This document shows, in pieces, positions 40,494 to 48,777 of a stretch of DNA of 64,000 nt. The notes under the pieces are model-generated. The model saw only the letters and a program-made list of their open reading frames with translations. It did no database searches and was not told the origin of the DNA. Each line of letters starts with the position of its first letter. Position 1 is the stretch's first letter. The DNA is from an uncultured Lachnospiraceae bacterium (GTDB taxonomy: Bacteria; Bacillota; Clostridia; Lachnospirales; Lachnospiraceae). Location of the stretch: contig CANQUA010000001.1 in the NCBI GenBank assembly GCA_947626915.1, positions 62,001 to 126,000 on the forward strand, in the 5' to 3' direction. Both the position numbers and the translations under genes were made by a program.

Positions 40494-43082
40494 ATGGTTC
40501 AGTTACGGATCGATCAGGGATGGCAGATGCGGGAGTGCGGGGCGGAGGCGTACATGAGCGCCCAGGTTCCCGGAAGCGTGTATCTGGATCTCCTGAAAAA
40601 CGGCAGGATCGAGGATCCGTTTTACCGGGACAACGAGCTGAAGACCCTGCCGCTCATTGACAGGGATTACGAGTACCGGACGGTGTTTCAGGTGCCGGCA
40701 GAGCTTTGGGAGTGCGGCGCGGTGCTGCTGCGCTTCGACGGCATTGATACCCTGGCCGCGATCTACTTAAACGGCGCGTATCTGGCCGATACGGACAATA
40801 TGCACCGGATCTGGGAGTTTTCGGTGAAGGAGCGGCTGCAGGAGGGGGAAAACGAGCTGCGGATCGTGCTGCATTCCCCGACGCAGTTTATCGCGAAGTC
40901 TTATGCCGAGGACCCGATCGAGGGCGACGCCAACGGCATGAAAGGCATGCCGCGGCTGCGCAAGGCCCACTGCATGTTCGGATGGGACTGGGCGCCCCGG
41001 CTGCCGGATGCCGGGATCTTCCGGCCGGTGTCGCTGATTGGCGTAAAGCAGGCGCGGCTGGACAGCGTCTATATCGCGCAGAAGCATGAGAAGCAGCTCT
41101 CTGATGAGACGCGGCAGCCTGGTAAGACGCGATCCCAGGAAGCCGCGCAGAACGCGCCGGAGAAAGAGGTTCTTTCGGATCCAGAGCAGGATCTGGTCCG
41201 CGTCACGCTGGAACTTACGGTCAAGGCGACGCCGGTTTCCGCCCTCTGCGGTGTCTGCGGAACGGCGAACGACCTGAACGAGTCGCTGACGGCCCCCTCG
41301 TACCGCGTCATGCTGACCGATCCCGACGGGAACGTCCGCGTTTACGGTGACAGCCCGTCGAAGATCGTGGTGGAGGAACCACAGCTCTGGTGGCCCAACG
41401 GTCTCGGTTCCCAGCCCCTCTATACGGTACGGGTGGAACTGCTGGATGAGGAAAACGGCGGCGTTCTCGACGTCTGGGAGCGGCGCATCGGCCTGCGGAC
41501 CATGACTATGCAGCGGAAGAAAGACGCGTACGGAGAATCTTTCGCCCATGAGGTCAACGGGCGGGCGTTCTTCGCCATGGGAGCTGATTACATTCCCATG
41601 GACAGCCTGGTGGCGCGGGTGGACGAGGCCCGGACCCGGAAATTCCTGGAGTCGGCCCGGGACGCCCATTTCAATGTGGTCCGCGTCTGGGGCGGCGGCT
41701 ATTATCCGGACGATTTCTTCTTCGATCTCTGTGACGAGCTGGGGCTGGTGGTGTGGCAGGATTTCATGTTCGCCTGCTGCGTCTACGAACTGACGGAAGC
41801 GTTCGAGAAGAACATTACCGAGGAGTTTATTGACAATGTGAAGCGGATCCGCCATCACGCTTCCCTGGGTCTGTGGTGCGGCAACAACGAGATGGAGCTG
41901 TTTTTGCGGGATGAGCGGCAGGTCTGGTGCAAGAATCCGCTGCTGTTCAGCGATTATATCAAGATGTACGAGTATATCATCCCGAAGGTGCTCAAGACCT
42001 ACGACCCGCAGACGTTTTACTGGCCGGCCAGCCCCTCCTGCGGCGGCGGCTTCGACAACCCCAACGACGAGAACCGGGGCGACGTCCATTACTGGAAAGT
42101 CTGGCACGGCGGGCTGCCGTTCGCGGCGTACCGGAAGCTGTTCCCGCGCTATATGTCGGAGTTCGGCTTCGAGTCCCTGCCTGCCCTGAAGACGGTGGAG
42201 ACCTTTACGGAGCCGGAGGACCGCAACCTCTTCTCCTATGTGATGGAGAAGCACCAGCGGTGCGCGTTCGGCAACGGCACGGTCATGCGCTATATGGAGC
42301 AGACGTTCCTCTACCCGACGGACTTCGATATGGTGATCTACGCCTCCCAGCTGATGCAGGCGGAGGCCATGCGCTACGGCGTCGAGCATTTCCGCAGGAA
42401 CCGGGGCCGCTGCATGGGCGGCGTGATCTGGCAGTTCAACGACTGCTGGCCGGTAGCCAGCTGGGCGATGGTCGACTATTTCGGCCGGTGGAAAGCGGTC
42501 ATGTACTACGCCAAACGGTTCTTCGCCCCGCTGATGCTTTCCTGCGAGGAAGAGGGCATGCACACCGCGGCCCCGAACCTGAACGTGCAGCCCTTTGAGT
42601 ATGAGAAGTCCATCCGGCTCTGCGCCGCCAATGAGACCCTTTCGGAGAAGAATGTGACGGTATTTTGGGAGCTGCGCGACGCTTCCGCGAAGATCCTGCG
42701 GTCTGAGAGCCGCGAGATGACGCTGCCGCCTCTTTCCGCAAACTGGCTGGAAAAAACGGAGCTGCCGGAGGCCGATGTGTTCGAGCATTACGTCAGCTAC
42801 CGGATGGAAGCGGACGGAGAGGTCTGCTCCCGGGGCACGGTGCTTTTCTGCTTCCCCAAGTATTTCCGGTTCCGGAAACCGGAGATCCGGGTCTCGGTGG
42901 AGGGAGACGAGCTGGTCGTCGCCTCCGACTGCTACGCGAAGGGCGTCCGGATCCTGAATGAGAACGACGATCTGCGCCTGGAGGACAATTATTTTGATTT
43001 GAACGGGGAGACCCGGCGGGTGAAGATCCTTTCGGGCGATCCTGCGGGGCTGACCGTGAAGAGCGTGTATGATATCCGGTGA
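40494..43082 (+). CDS. Beta-mannosidase, GH2
   Basis: An 862-residue GH2 enzyme of the beta-mannosidase branch: N-terminal sandwich (FDGIDTLAAIYLNG, HCMFGWDWAPRLPD), barrel with acid/base E466 in WCGNNEMELF and nucleophile E556 in YMSEFGFES, and a C-terminal sandwich. A charged, Gln/Lys-rich insert (about residues 199-236) interrupts the first domain and looks poorly ordered. There is no signal peptide. It would remove the single beta-1,4-mannose of the N-glycan core after alpha-mannosidase action, which strongly supports an N-glycan role for the locus. Tandem repeats lie on both sides of the gene. Confidence 0.92.
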   Translation: MVQLRIDQGWQMRECGAEAYMSAQVPGSVYLDLLKNGRIEDPFYRDNELKTLPLIDRDYEYRTVFQVPAELWECGAVLLRFDGIDTLAAIYLNGAYLADTDNMHRIWEFSVKERLQEGENELRIVLHSPTQFIAKSYAEDPIEGDANGMKGMPRLRKAHCMFGWDWAPRLPDAGIFRPVSLIGVKQARLDSVYIAQKHEKQLSDETRQPGKTRSQEAAQNAPEKEVLSDPEQDLVRVTLELTVKATPVSALCGVCGTANDLNESLTAPSYRVMLTDPDGNVRVYGDSPSKIVVEEPQLWWPNGLGSQPLYTVRVELLDEENGGVLDVWERRIGLRTMTMQRKKDAYGESFAHEVNGRAFFAMGADYIPMDSLVARVDEARTRKFLESARDAHFNVVRVWGGGYYPDDFFFDLCDELGLVVWQDFMFACCVYELTEAFEKNITEEFIDNVKRIRHHASLGLWCGNNEMELFLRDERQVWCKNPLLFSDYIKMYEYIIPKVLKTYDPQTFYWPASPSCGGGFDNPNDENRGDVHYWKVWHGGLPFAAYRKLFPRYMSEFGFESLPALKTVETFTEPEDRNLFSYVMEKHQRCAFGNGTVMRYMEQTFLYPTDFDMVIYASQLMQAEAMRYGVEHFRRNRGRCMGGVIWQFNDCWPVASWAMVDYFGRWKAVMYYAKRFFAPLMLSCEEEGMHTAAPNLNVQPFEYEKSIRLCAANETLSEKNVTVFWELRDASAKILRSESREMTLPPLSANWLEKTELPEADVFEHYVSYRMEADGEVCSRGTVLFCFPKYFRFRKPEIRVSVEGDELVVASDCYAKGVRILNENDDLRLEDNYFDLNGETRRVKILSGDPAGLTVKSVYDIR

Positions 43083-43096
43083 CGCCGCGGAGACGG

Positions 43097-43280
43097 GACG
43101 TAAACGAACGGGACAGCGCGGAAGCGAGACGGCGCATACGTCAAACGTGAGATGGCCGCGTTCCTCCGTATACGCGTAATCAGGACACCGCGGAAGCGAA
43201 CCGGTGCGTACGTCAAACATGAGATGGTCGCGTTCCTCCATATACGCGTAAACGGGACGGCACAGAAGCGAAACGTTGCG
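43097..43280 (+). repeat. 72-bp tandem repeat array after the beta-mannosidase gene
   Basis: GAAGCG recurs at 43121, 43193 and 43265, exactly 72 bp apart, with high identity over the first two units (for example CGTCAAAC, GAGATGG, GCGTTCCTCC) and a partial third. No gene is evident. The rest of the gap to 43541 holds a hairpin at 43327 and pyrimidine-rich repeats near 43515-43555. Confidence 0.85.
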
Positions 43281-43326
43281 TGAGCCGACCCAACTTAAAG
43301 TGATTTAAAAAGTGAAAACCTGTGAA

Positions 43327-43357
43327 CAGGCCGCGGCTGAGACAATGCCGCGGCCTG
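43327..43357. terminator. Perfect 11-bp hairpin between convergent genes
   Basis: CAGGCCGCGGC (43327-43337) pairs with GCCGCGGCCTG (43347-43357) around a 9-nt loop, midway between the plus-strand beta-mannosidase gene and the minus-strand ABC permease gene. Neither side has a strong T run; the minus side has TTCACAGGTTTTCACTTTTT. It is probably a weak bidirectional terminator. Confidence 0.5.
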
Positions 43358-43541
43358 CTGCGGTTATATGTTAGGTTATGATGCAGAGCATGCTGCCTTC
43401 TTCTTTTCCCGCCTGTACCAGTTTGCTGCCGGGTTGTGCGCAGTATCGCAGGTCTGTTCGGCCCTGCTGCAGTCCGGAAGAAGCCCCGCGTTTCACATTT
43501 CCCCAACTCCTTACTTCAGTTTCTTACTTTACTTCCGTCCC

Positions 43542-44765
43542 TCACTTCACTTCCGTTTTCCGGTAAATCCGGTACAGCGCGGGAAACAGCATGCCGGTCA
43601 GGAGGAAATAGGCCGCCAGAATAACCGGCGCCGCTCCCACGACCCAGCTCCCCAGCTGGTACGTGTTGAACAGCTGCACCGCCGTGCACATCTGAAGCAG
43701 CTGGTCCGGAAGGAGCCCCAGTATCCCGGACAGCGCGGAGATTCCCCGCAAAAACTCAGGAATGAACAGCAGGATAAAGGGAACTGTCACCGCAAGGATC
43801 CCTGAATGTGTCCCGGCGGAGACGAGCATGGAAAGCGTCAGGATGAACAGGCTTCCCAGGTAGCCTCCCAGCACCGTCAGAAGGTAGTCCTGCAGGTAGC
43901 TCAGAGAATAAAAGCTTTTCCAGTTTGACGAACCAAGCTGAATGGCGCACCCGGCCCCTTCAAAGCCCAGAGCGGTCAGGACGACGGCGGAATAGCACAG
44001 GAGGGTGATCCAGTAAACCGCCGTGATCAGCCAAAAACCCGCGCGGATTTTCGCGGCCACGGCTTTCGATCTGCCCAGTTTCGCTGAGAAGAAAACGGAA
44101 TCCGCCTTTAACTGCATTTCGTCGGAAAAGATGCCGTACACCAGAAAACCGGCGATCAGCAACGTCAGCATGATAATCATGGGCGCGTCCTGCAGAGCCG
44201 CTTCCCAGCCTCCAAAATACTCGTAATAAAGCGGCGTTTCAAGCTTTTGGTACCGGCCGATCAGATAGCGTTTCTCCGCTTCGGAAAAATGATGGACCGC
44301 CTCGTCTGAGTAGAGCCACTCCGTCAGGCCGTCGATCCTCCGCTCATAAAACGAGCCCATTTCCGCCGCAGTCAGGCTGTCGATCCGGTAATAATCATAT
44401 TCCCGGAAGCCGCAGAACGCCCGGTTGATCAGATCGCGGATATCCGAGAAACCCTGCTTTTTGGAATAGGCTTTTTCATTTTCCCTTGCGTCCTTTGAAA
44501 GGTACTCGTCCGAACGGCTGATCCGCGCGTTTTCCTCGACGACGCCGGCCAGCAGTTCTTCCGTCATGTATCCGCTCCACTGCATTTTGGCCTCTCTCAG
44601 GGCCCTCGCCGCGGCGATTCCCCGGATCGTATCCCCGTTTTCATCCACATAGCGCACGTTGCCGATGGCGATGGAACAGACGATACACAGGACCGCCGCC
44701 TGTACCAGAAGCGCGATCCTGCTGACCGGCTTAGAAATAATCTTTTTCAGTTCAAATCTCACCAT
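43542..44765 (-). CDS. ABC-2-type membrane protein
   Basis: A 407-residue membrane protein: one N-terminal helix (about 15-35), a large extracytoplasmic helical domain (about 40-195) and a C-terminal bundle of five to six helices (IIMLTLLIAGFLVYGIF onward), as in ABC-2 exporters of the BcrB/NatB kind. It starts at ATG 44765, 14 bp inside the end of the ATPase gene, and is coupled to it. The 3' end carries an imperfect 16-bp duplication (GAAGTRAAGT-like) across the stop codon. Substrate, possibly an antimicrobial peptide or lipid, is unknown. Confidence 0.75.
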   Translation of the reverse strand: MVRFELKKIISKPVSRIALLVQAAVLCIVCSIAIGNVRYVDENGDTIRGIAAARALREAKMQWSGYMTEELLAGVVEENARISRSDEYLSKDARENEKAYSKKQGFSDIRDLINRAFCGFREYDYYRIDSLTAAEMGSFYERRIDGLTEWLYSDEAVHHFSEAEKRYLIGRYQKLETPLYYEYFGGWEAALQDAPMIIMLTLLIAGFLVYGIFSDEMQLKADSVFFSAKLGRSKAVAAKIRAGFWLITAVYWITLLCYSAVVLTALGFEGAGCAIQLGSSNWKSFYSLSYLQDYLLTVLGGYLGSLFILTLSMLVSAGTHSGILAVTVPFILLFIPEFLRGISALSGILGLLPDQLLQMCTAVQLFNTYQLGSWVVGAAPVILAAYFLLTGMLFPALYRIYRKTEVK

Positions 44766-45639
44766 GTTCGCTGCCGCCCCTTTCTCCAAAATAAGACAAA
44801 AATACATCCTCCAGAGCCGGCTCGGCGCACACGGCAGTTTCACAGGGCTTTTCCGCCGAAATGATCCGCAGCTCCGCGTCGCGCCCGATCAGCTTCCTGT
44901 TGGAAACCTTGCAGCTCTGCGCCAGTTTGTGCGCCGCTTCCTGCGGAACCACGCAGTTCCAGACTTTCTCCGGCATGGAGCGGAGGATCTCCGAAAGCGT
45001 GCCCTGGCTGACGATGGCTCCGTCCTTCATCAGCAGGATCTGGTTTGCAATGTATTCCACATCCGGGACGATGTGAGTGGACAGCAGGACCAGCCGTTTT
45101 TCGGAAAGCTCGCTGATCAGATTGCGGAAGCGGATCCGTTCGTTGGGATCCAGTCCCGCCGTCGGTTCGTCGAGGATCAGGATCTTCGGATTGTTCAGGA
45201 TTGCCTGCGCGATACCGGCGCGCCGCTTCATTCCTCCGGAGAGCTTCTTCATTTTTTTGTCCGCCGCTTTCGCAAGTCCGACCCGTTCAATCAATTCCCC
45301 GGTCCGTTTCTGGGCGACGGCGGGCCGGATGCCCTTGATGGCGGAAATATAAAGAAGATAGTCCCGCACCGTGAACTCCGGGTAAAAGCCAAAGTCCTGG
45401 GGCAGATACCCCAGCAGGCCCCTGTAGGTCTGATCTATCTCCCGGATATCCCTGCCGTCACAGTAAATCTTCCCGCCGGTAGGCTTAAGAAGCGTACAAA
45501 GCATCCGCATCAGGGTCGTTTTTCCCGCCCCGTTTACGCCCAGCAGACCATACACCCCGTTCGTCATGGAGAGGTTCAGATGGTCGACCGCCGTAAAATT
45601 TCCAAATTCCTTTGTTAAATTATCCAGTACCAGATTCAT
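44752..45639 (-). CDS. ABC transporter ATPase
   Basis: A 295-residue ATPase with Walker A GVNGAGKTT (34-42), Q-loop LPQDFGFYPEF, signature LSGGMKRR (133-140), Walker B LILDEPTAGLD (154-164) and switch His in LLSTHIV. It is of the ABC-2 export group (BcrA/CcmA-like). ATG 45639 follows GGGAGG; the frame extends further upstream but only as an antisense-like Ala/Pro-rich stretch over the neighbouring gene. It overlaps the upstream membrane-protein gene by four bases. Confidence 0.92.
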   Translation of the reverse strand: MNLVLDNLTKEFGNFTAVDHLNLSMTNGVYGLLGVNGAGKTTLMRMLCTLLKPTGGKIYCDGRDIREIDQTYRGLLGYLPQDFGFYPEFTVRDYLLYISAIKGIRPAVAQKRTGELIERVGLAKAADKKMKKLSGGMKRRAGIAQAILNNPKILILDEPTAGLDPNERIRFRNLISELSEKRLVLLSTHIVPDVEYIANQILLMKDGAIVSQGTLSEILRSMPEKVWNCVVPQEAAHKLAQSCKVSNRKLIGRDAELRIISAEKPCETAVCAEPALEDVFLSYFGERGGSEHGEI

Positions 45640-46382
45640 CGAATTTCCTCCCAAACATAATCGCACATACGCAGCGTCCGGCGGACCGCAACCGCCGAAA
45701 ACAGCAGGGCCAAACCGAGAAGCAGCAGCCATACAGGACAGGCGACCGCCGCATAGATTCGTTCGTTCAAAACGATGAGCAGCCATATGCCGCTCCATCC
45801 GGCGCACATGAGAATCGCGGACGCTTCGCTCAGCCGCCGTCTGCCGCATAAGACGCCGAAACAGATGCAGGCGGTGACGGTCATCGGCAGGATAAACTGA
45901 ATCAGAAGCTGCAAAGGCATTACGCTCCGCGTGGAAAGCGACAGCCAGCAAAACAGGCTGAGCAGAACCAGATCCACAATCCCGAACAGCAAAAGCCGCG
46001 CGGCGTAAATCTGCCGCAGGGAATAGTAAGCCGCAGATTCGATCTCCATCGACCGGCAGGTCTGACTTCTCCACAATTCCGGTATGACCAGAATGATAAA
46101 CAAAGCGGCCGCCGCCCCCATGAGCCGCTGCGCGGACAGTTCTCCCTGCCGGAAGGGCAGCGCGGCCCACAGCGCCAGAAGGACCAGAAGCTGAAAGAAC
46201 CACCACCGTTTCCGGATCAGCCCAAGCTGCGTCCATAAAAATTCGTGGCAGGTCAGCAGCCGCCCTTCCTCCGCTGAACAATAGGTCTCGACGGATCGTC
46301 TTACCGTTTCCCGGACGCGGCGTTCATTTGGAATTACCTGCATGTCCGCCCTGCAATTTGTAAGCGCCTTTTCCAGATCCAT
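45636..46382 (-). CDS. Membrane protein between sigma factor and ABC ATPase (possible anti-sigma or transporter partner)
   Basis: A 248-residue protein with a soluble N-terminal region of about 60 residues and six predicted membrane helices. I choose ATG 46382 after GGAGAGGAG; a TTG at 46400 is also in frame but would overlap the sigma gene. By position, directly after an ECF sigma gene, it could act as anti-sigma factor, with the soluble N terminus holding the sigma factor. No zinc-binding anti-sigma motif (HxxxCxxC) is visible, so it might equally be a second transporter subunit. Confidence 0.65.
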   Translation of the reverse strand: MDLEKALTNCRADMQVIPNERRVRETVRRSVETYCSAEEGRLLTCHEFLWTQLGLIRKRWWFFQLLVLLALWAALPFRQGELSAQRLMGAAAALFIILVIPELWRSQTCRSMEIESAAYYSLRQIYAARLLLFGIVDLVLLSLFCWLSLSTRSVMPLQLLIQFILPMTVTACICFGVLCGRRRLSEASAILMCAGWSGIWLLIVLNERIYAAVACPVWLLLLGLALLFSAVAVRRTLRMCDYVWEEIR

Positions 46383-46386
46383 AAAA

Positions 46387-46911
46387 TCACTCCTCTCCAA
46401 GCAGCTGTTCCAGCCGTTTTTTGGCCTGTTTCATCCGGTATTTTACTAACGGCAGGCCGATGCCCAGAAGCCCGGCGATCTCGGCCAGCCTAAGTCCCTG
46501 AAAGTAATAAAGGATGATGATTTCCCTCCATTCTTCCGGCAGAGCGTTTACGGCCGCCTGAACCGTGAACTGATCCAGAATTTCTTCCTCTTCCGGGCCC
46601 TGCGGAGCTGCCTGCGCTTCCTCGGGCAGTTCCTCCAGCGAACATTCCTTTGTCTTTTTGTAATAGTCCCTGCAAAGATTTCCCGCTATCGTATACAGAT
46701 AATTCCGGGTCTTCCCCAGATAACGGTAATCGGAAAGCTTCTCAAAAAAGCGCAGAAAGGTCTCCTGCGTCAGATCTTCGGCATACGCCGCGTCAAAGCA
46801 GTGGTAATAGCAGTATTTCAGCAGCGCTTCATAGTGCCCGCGGACGAACAGGTCAAAGGCCTGCTCGTCGCCCCGCCGCATTTTTTGAATCAGCAGAAAA
46901 TCAGCGTTCAC
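46387..46911 (-). CDS. ECF-type RNA polymerase sigma factor
   Basis: A 174-residue sigma-70 family protein with region 2 (about 20-80: YCYYHCFDAAYAEDLTQETF, YLYTIAGNLCRDYYKK) and region 4 (about 115-170: ALPEEWREIIILYYFQGLRLAEIAG-type helix-turn-helix). The start is GTG 46911, four bases after AAAGGAGGG; a longer ATG frame lacks a site. It heads a four-gene minus-strand operon with a membrane protein and ABC exporter, a layout typical of envelope-stress or peptide-resistance modules that are self-regulated. Confidence 0.9.
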   Translation of the reverse strand: MNADFLLIQKMRRGDEQAFDLFVRGHYEALLKYCYYHCFDAAYAEDLTQETFLRFFEKLSDYRYLGKTRNYLYTIAGNLCRDYYKKTKECSLEELPEEAQAAPQGPEEEEILDQFTVQAAVNALPEEWREIIILYYFQGLRLAEIAGLLGIGLPLVKYRMKQAKKRLEQLLGEE

Positions 46912-47020
46912 AAAGCCCTCCTTTCCCGTGATTGAAAGCCGCCGCGCGCGTCCCTTTCTGTCAGGTATAACGAATGAAAGCGGCAAAAAGACAGCCTCGT
47001 CCGTTCTTTTTTTGCTTTTT

Positions 47021-47050
47021 TTGAAAACCGCGTTTCCATTTAATTATAGA
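47021..47050 (+). promoter_or_regulatory. Possible sigma-A promoter upstream of spoIVA
   Basis: TTGAAA (47021-47026), an 18-bp spacer and TATAGA (47045-47050). It is about 125 bp before the spoIVA start and less likely to be the sporulation promoter than the sigma-E-like element downstream. Confidence 0.4.
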
Positions 47051-47097
47051 CGGCGGGAGGGAGAATGGCAATCCTGGGCGCGGAACCATATTTTTCG

Positions 47098-47127
47098 GCA
47101 TACTCCCCCCGGGGCGGCGCATATATT
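47098..47127 (+). promoter_or_regulatory. Candidate sigma-E promoter of spoIVA
   Basis: GCATACT (47098-47104) matches the sigma-E -35 KMATATT at six of seven positions, and CATATATT (47120-47127) fits the -10 CATAYAHT fully, with a 15-bp spacer. spoIVA is a known mother-cell sigma-E target in Bacillus, so a match here, 48 bp before the start, is meaningful. Confidence 0.65.
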
Positions 47128-47175
47128 GTACCAGCACGAGACAGTGTCAAGGAAACCACTGCAAGGGGGTTATTT

Positions 47176-48651
47176 ATGGAAATGTATTCAGTATACAGGG
47201 ATATCCAGGCGAGGACGGGCGGAGAGATCTATATGGGCGTCGTGGGCCCGGTGCGCACCGGAAAATCCACGTTTATCAAACGTTTCATGGAGGTCATGGT
47301 GCTTCCGGGGATGGAAGACGAGCACTGCCGGACCCAGGCCAGGGATGAACTGCCCCAGAGCGCGGCCGGAAAAACGATCATGACGACGGAGCCCAAATTC
47401 ATTCCGAAGGAAGCGGCCCCGATCCGGCTGGACGAGGGGATCGAGGCCAAGGTGCGTCTGATCGACTGCGTGGGCTTTATGGTGGACGGCGCGGCGGGGC
47501 ATGTGGAAAACGACAGCGAGCGGCTGGTGCGGACGCCCTGGTTCGATTACCAGATCCCGTTTACGAAAGCGGCGGAGATCGGGACCAGGAAGGTGATCAC
47601 GGACCATTCCACCATCGGCCTGGTGGTGACGACGGACGGGAGCATCGGGGATCTGAAGCGGCCGGCCTACGTACCGGCGGAGGAAAAAACGGTGCAGGAA
47701 CTGAAGGCCCTGGGGAAACCGTTTCTGATCCTTCTGAATTCCATGAAGCCCTATTCGGAGGAGACGGAGAAGCTGGCGAAGGAGATGGAGGCGAAATACG
47801 GGGTTTCCGTGCTGCCGGTCAACTGCGAACAGCTGCGGAAAGAGGACATTTTCCGGATCCTCCAGACGGTGCTGAATGAATTTCCGGTGACCCGGATGAA
47901 TTTCTATATACCCAAATGGCTGGAGATCCTGCCGGCGGACCACTGGCTGAAAGCCGGGGTGCTGCAGGCGGTCAAAGAGCTTCTGGGAAAAGTGAACCAG
48001 ATGAAGGACGTGGCCGCCGCGCTTGTGACGGCCGCCGCCGACGCGGTGCGCGGCATGAAAGCGGATAAGATGGACCTGTCCGACGGGGCCGTGGACGTGA
48101 CGGTGGATGTGGACGACAGCTATTATTACCAGATCCTCAGCGATTACATAGGGATGCCGGTCTCCGGCGAGTACCAGCTGATGCAGACGCTGGGAGAGCT
48201 GGCCCGGATGAAAAAGGAGTACGATAAGGTACAGAACGCCATCAGCCAGGTCCGCCTGCGCGGCTACGGCGTCGTGACCCCGGAACGGTCGGAGATCGTG
48301 CTGGATGAGCCGCAGGTGATTAAACACGGCAATAAATACGGCGTGAAGATGCGGGCGGAGGCCCCTTCCATCAATATGATCAAGGCCCACATCGAGACGG
48401 AGATCGCCCCCATCGTAGGCAGCGAACAGCAGGCAAAAGACCTGATCGCCTATATCAAACAGAATGCGGCGGAGAGCGAGGACGGCATCTGGAACACCAA
48501 TATTTTCGGCAAATCCATCGAGCAGATCGTGGAGGACGGGATCCAGGCCAAGGTGTCCCAGCTGACCGAGGACTGCCAGATGAAGCTGCAGGATACCCTG
48601 CAGAAGATCATCAACGACTCAAACGGCGGCATGATCTGTATTATTATTTGA
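47176..48651 (+). CDS. spoIVA: Stage IV sporulation protein A, spore-coat morphogenetic ATPase
   Basis: A 491-residue protein, the same length as Bacillus SpoIVA (492), which polymerises around the forespore and forms the coat base layer. It opens with YRDIQARTGGEIYMG and a Walker A GPVRTGKST (24-32), followed by the family-specific QARDELPQSAAGKTIMTTEP block. I start at ATG 47176 after AAGGGGG, matching the Bacillus N terminus; a frame extending to 47065 is not conserved. It marks the organism as an endospore former. A sigma-E-like promoter lies upstream. Confidence 0.97.
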   Translation: MEMYSVYRDIQARTGGEIYMGVVGPVRTGKSTFIKRFMEVMVLPGMEDEHCRTQARDELPQSAAGKTIMTTEPKFIPKEAAPIRLDEGIEAKVRLIDCVGFMVDGAAGHVENDSERLVRTPWFDYQIPFTKAAEIGTRKVITDHSTIGLVVTTDGSIGDLKRPAYVPAEEKTVQELKALGKPFLILLNSMKPYSEETEKLAKEMEAKYGVSVLPVNCEQLRKEDIFRILQTVLNEFPVTRMNFYIPKWLEILPADHWLKAGVLQAVKELLGKVNQMKDVAAALVTAAADAVRGMKADKMDLSDGAVDVTVDVDDSYYYQILSDYIGMPVSGEYQLMQTLGELARMKKEYDKVQNAISQVRLRGYGVVTPERSEIVLDEPQVIKHGNKYGVKMRAEAPSINMIKAHIETEIAPIVGSEQQAKDLIAYIKQNAAESEDGIWNTNIFGKSIEQIVEDGIQAKVSQLTEDCQMKLQDTLQKIINDSNGGMICIII

Positions 48652-48656
48652 TTCCG

Positions 48657-48685
48657 TTGTCAAAGCCGGCAGAATATGGTATACT
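48657..48685 (+). promoter_or_regulatory. Sigma-A promoter of the metallohydrolase gene
   Basis: TTGTCA (48657-48662), 17 bp, TATACT (48680-48685) with a TGG extended -10, about 90 bp before ATG 48778. Confidence 0.7.
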
Positions 48686-48777
48686 TTTAGCAGAGGCCGG
48701 GGCGGTATATCTGCTTTCCGAAGCGGCGCCGCGGCCTGTGGATTTCCACGGACAAATCGAAAAGGGGGTACACACGC

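Noticed and set aside
43097-43280. 72-bp array considered as a CRISPR
   Set aside because: The whole unit is conserved with no short repeat plus variable spacer structure, and no cas genes are in the window.
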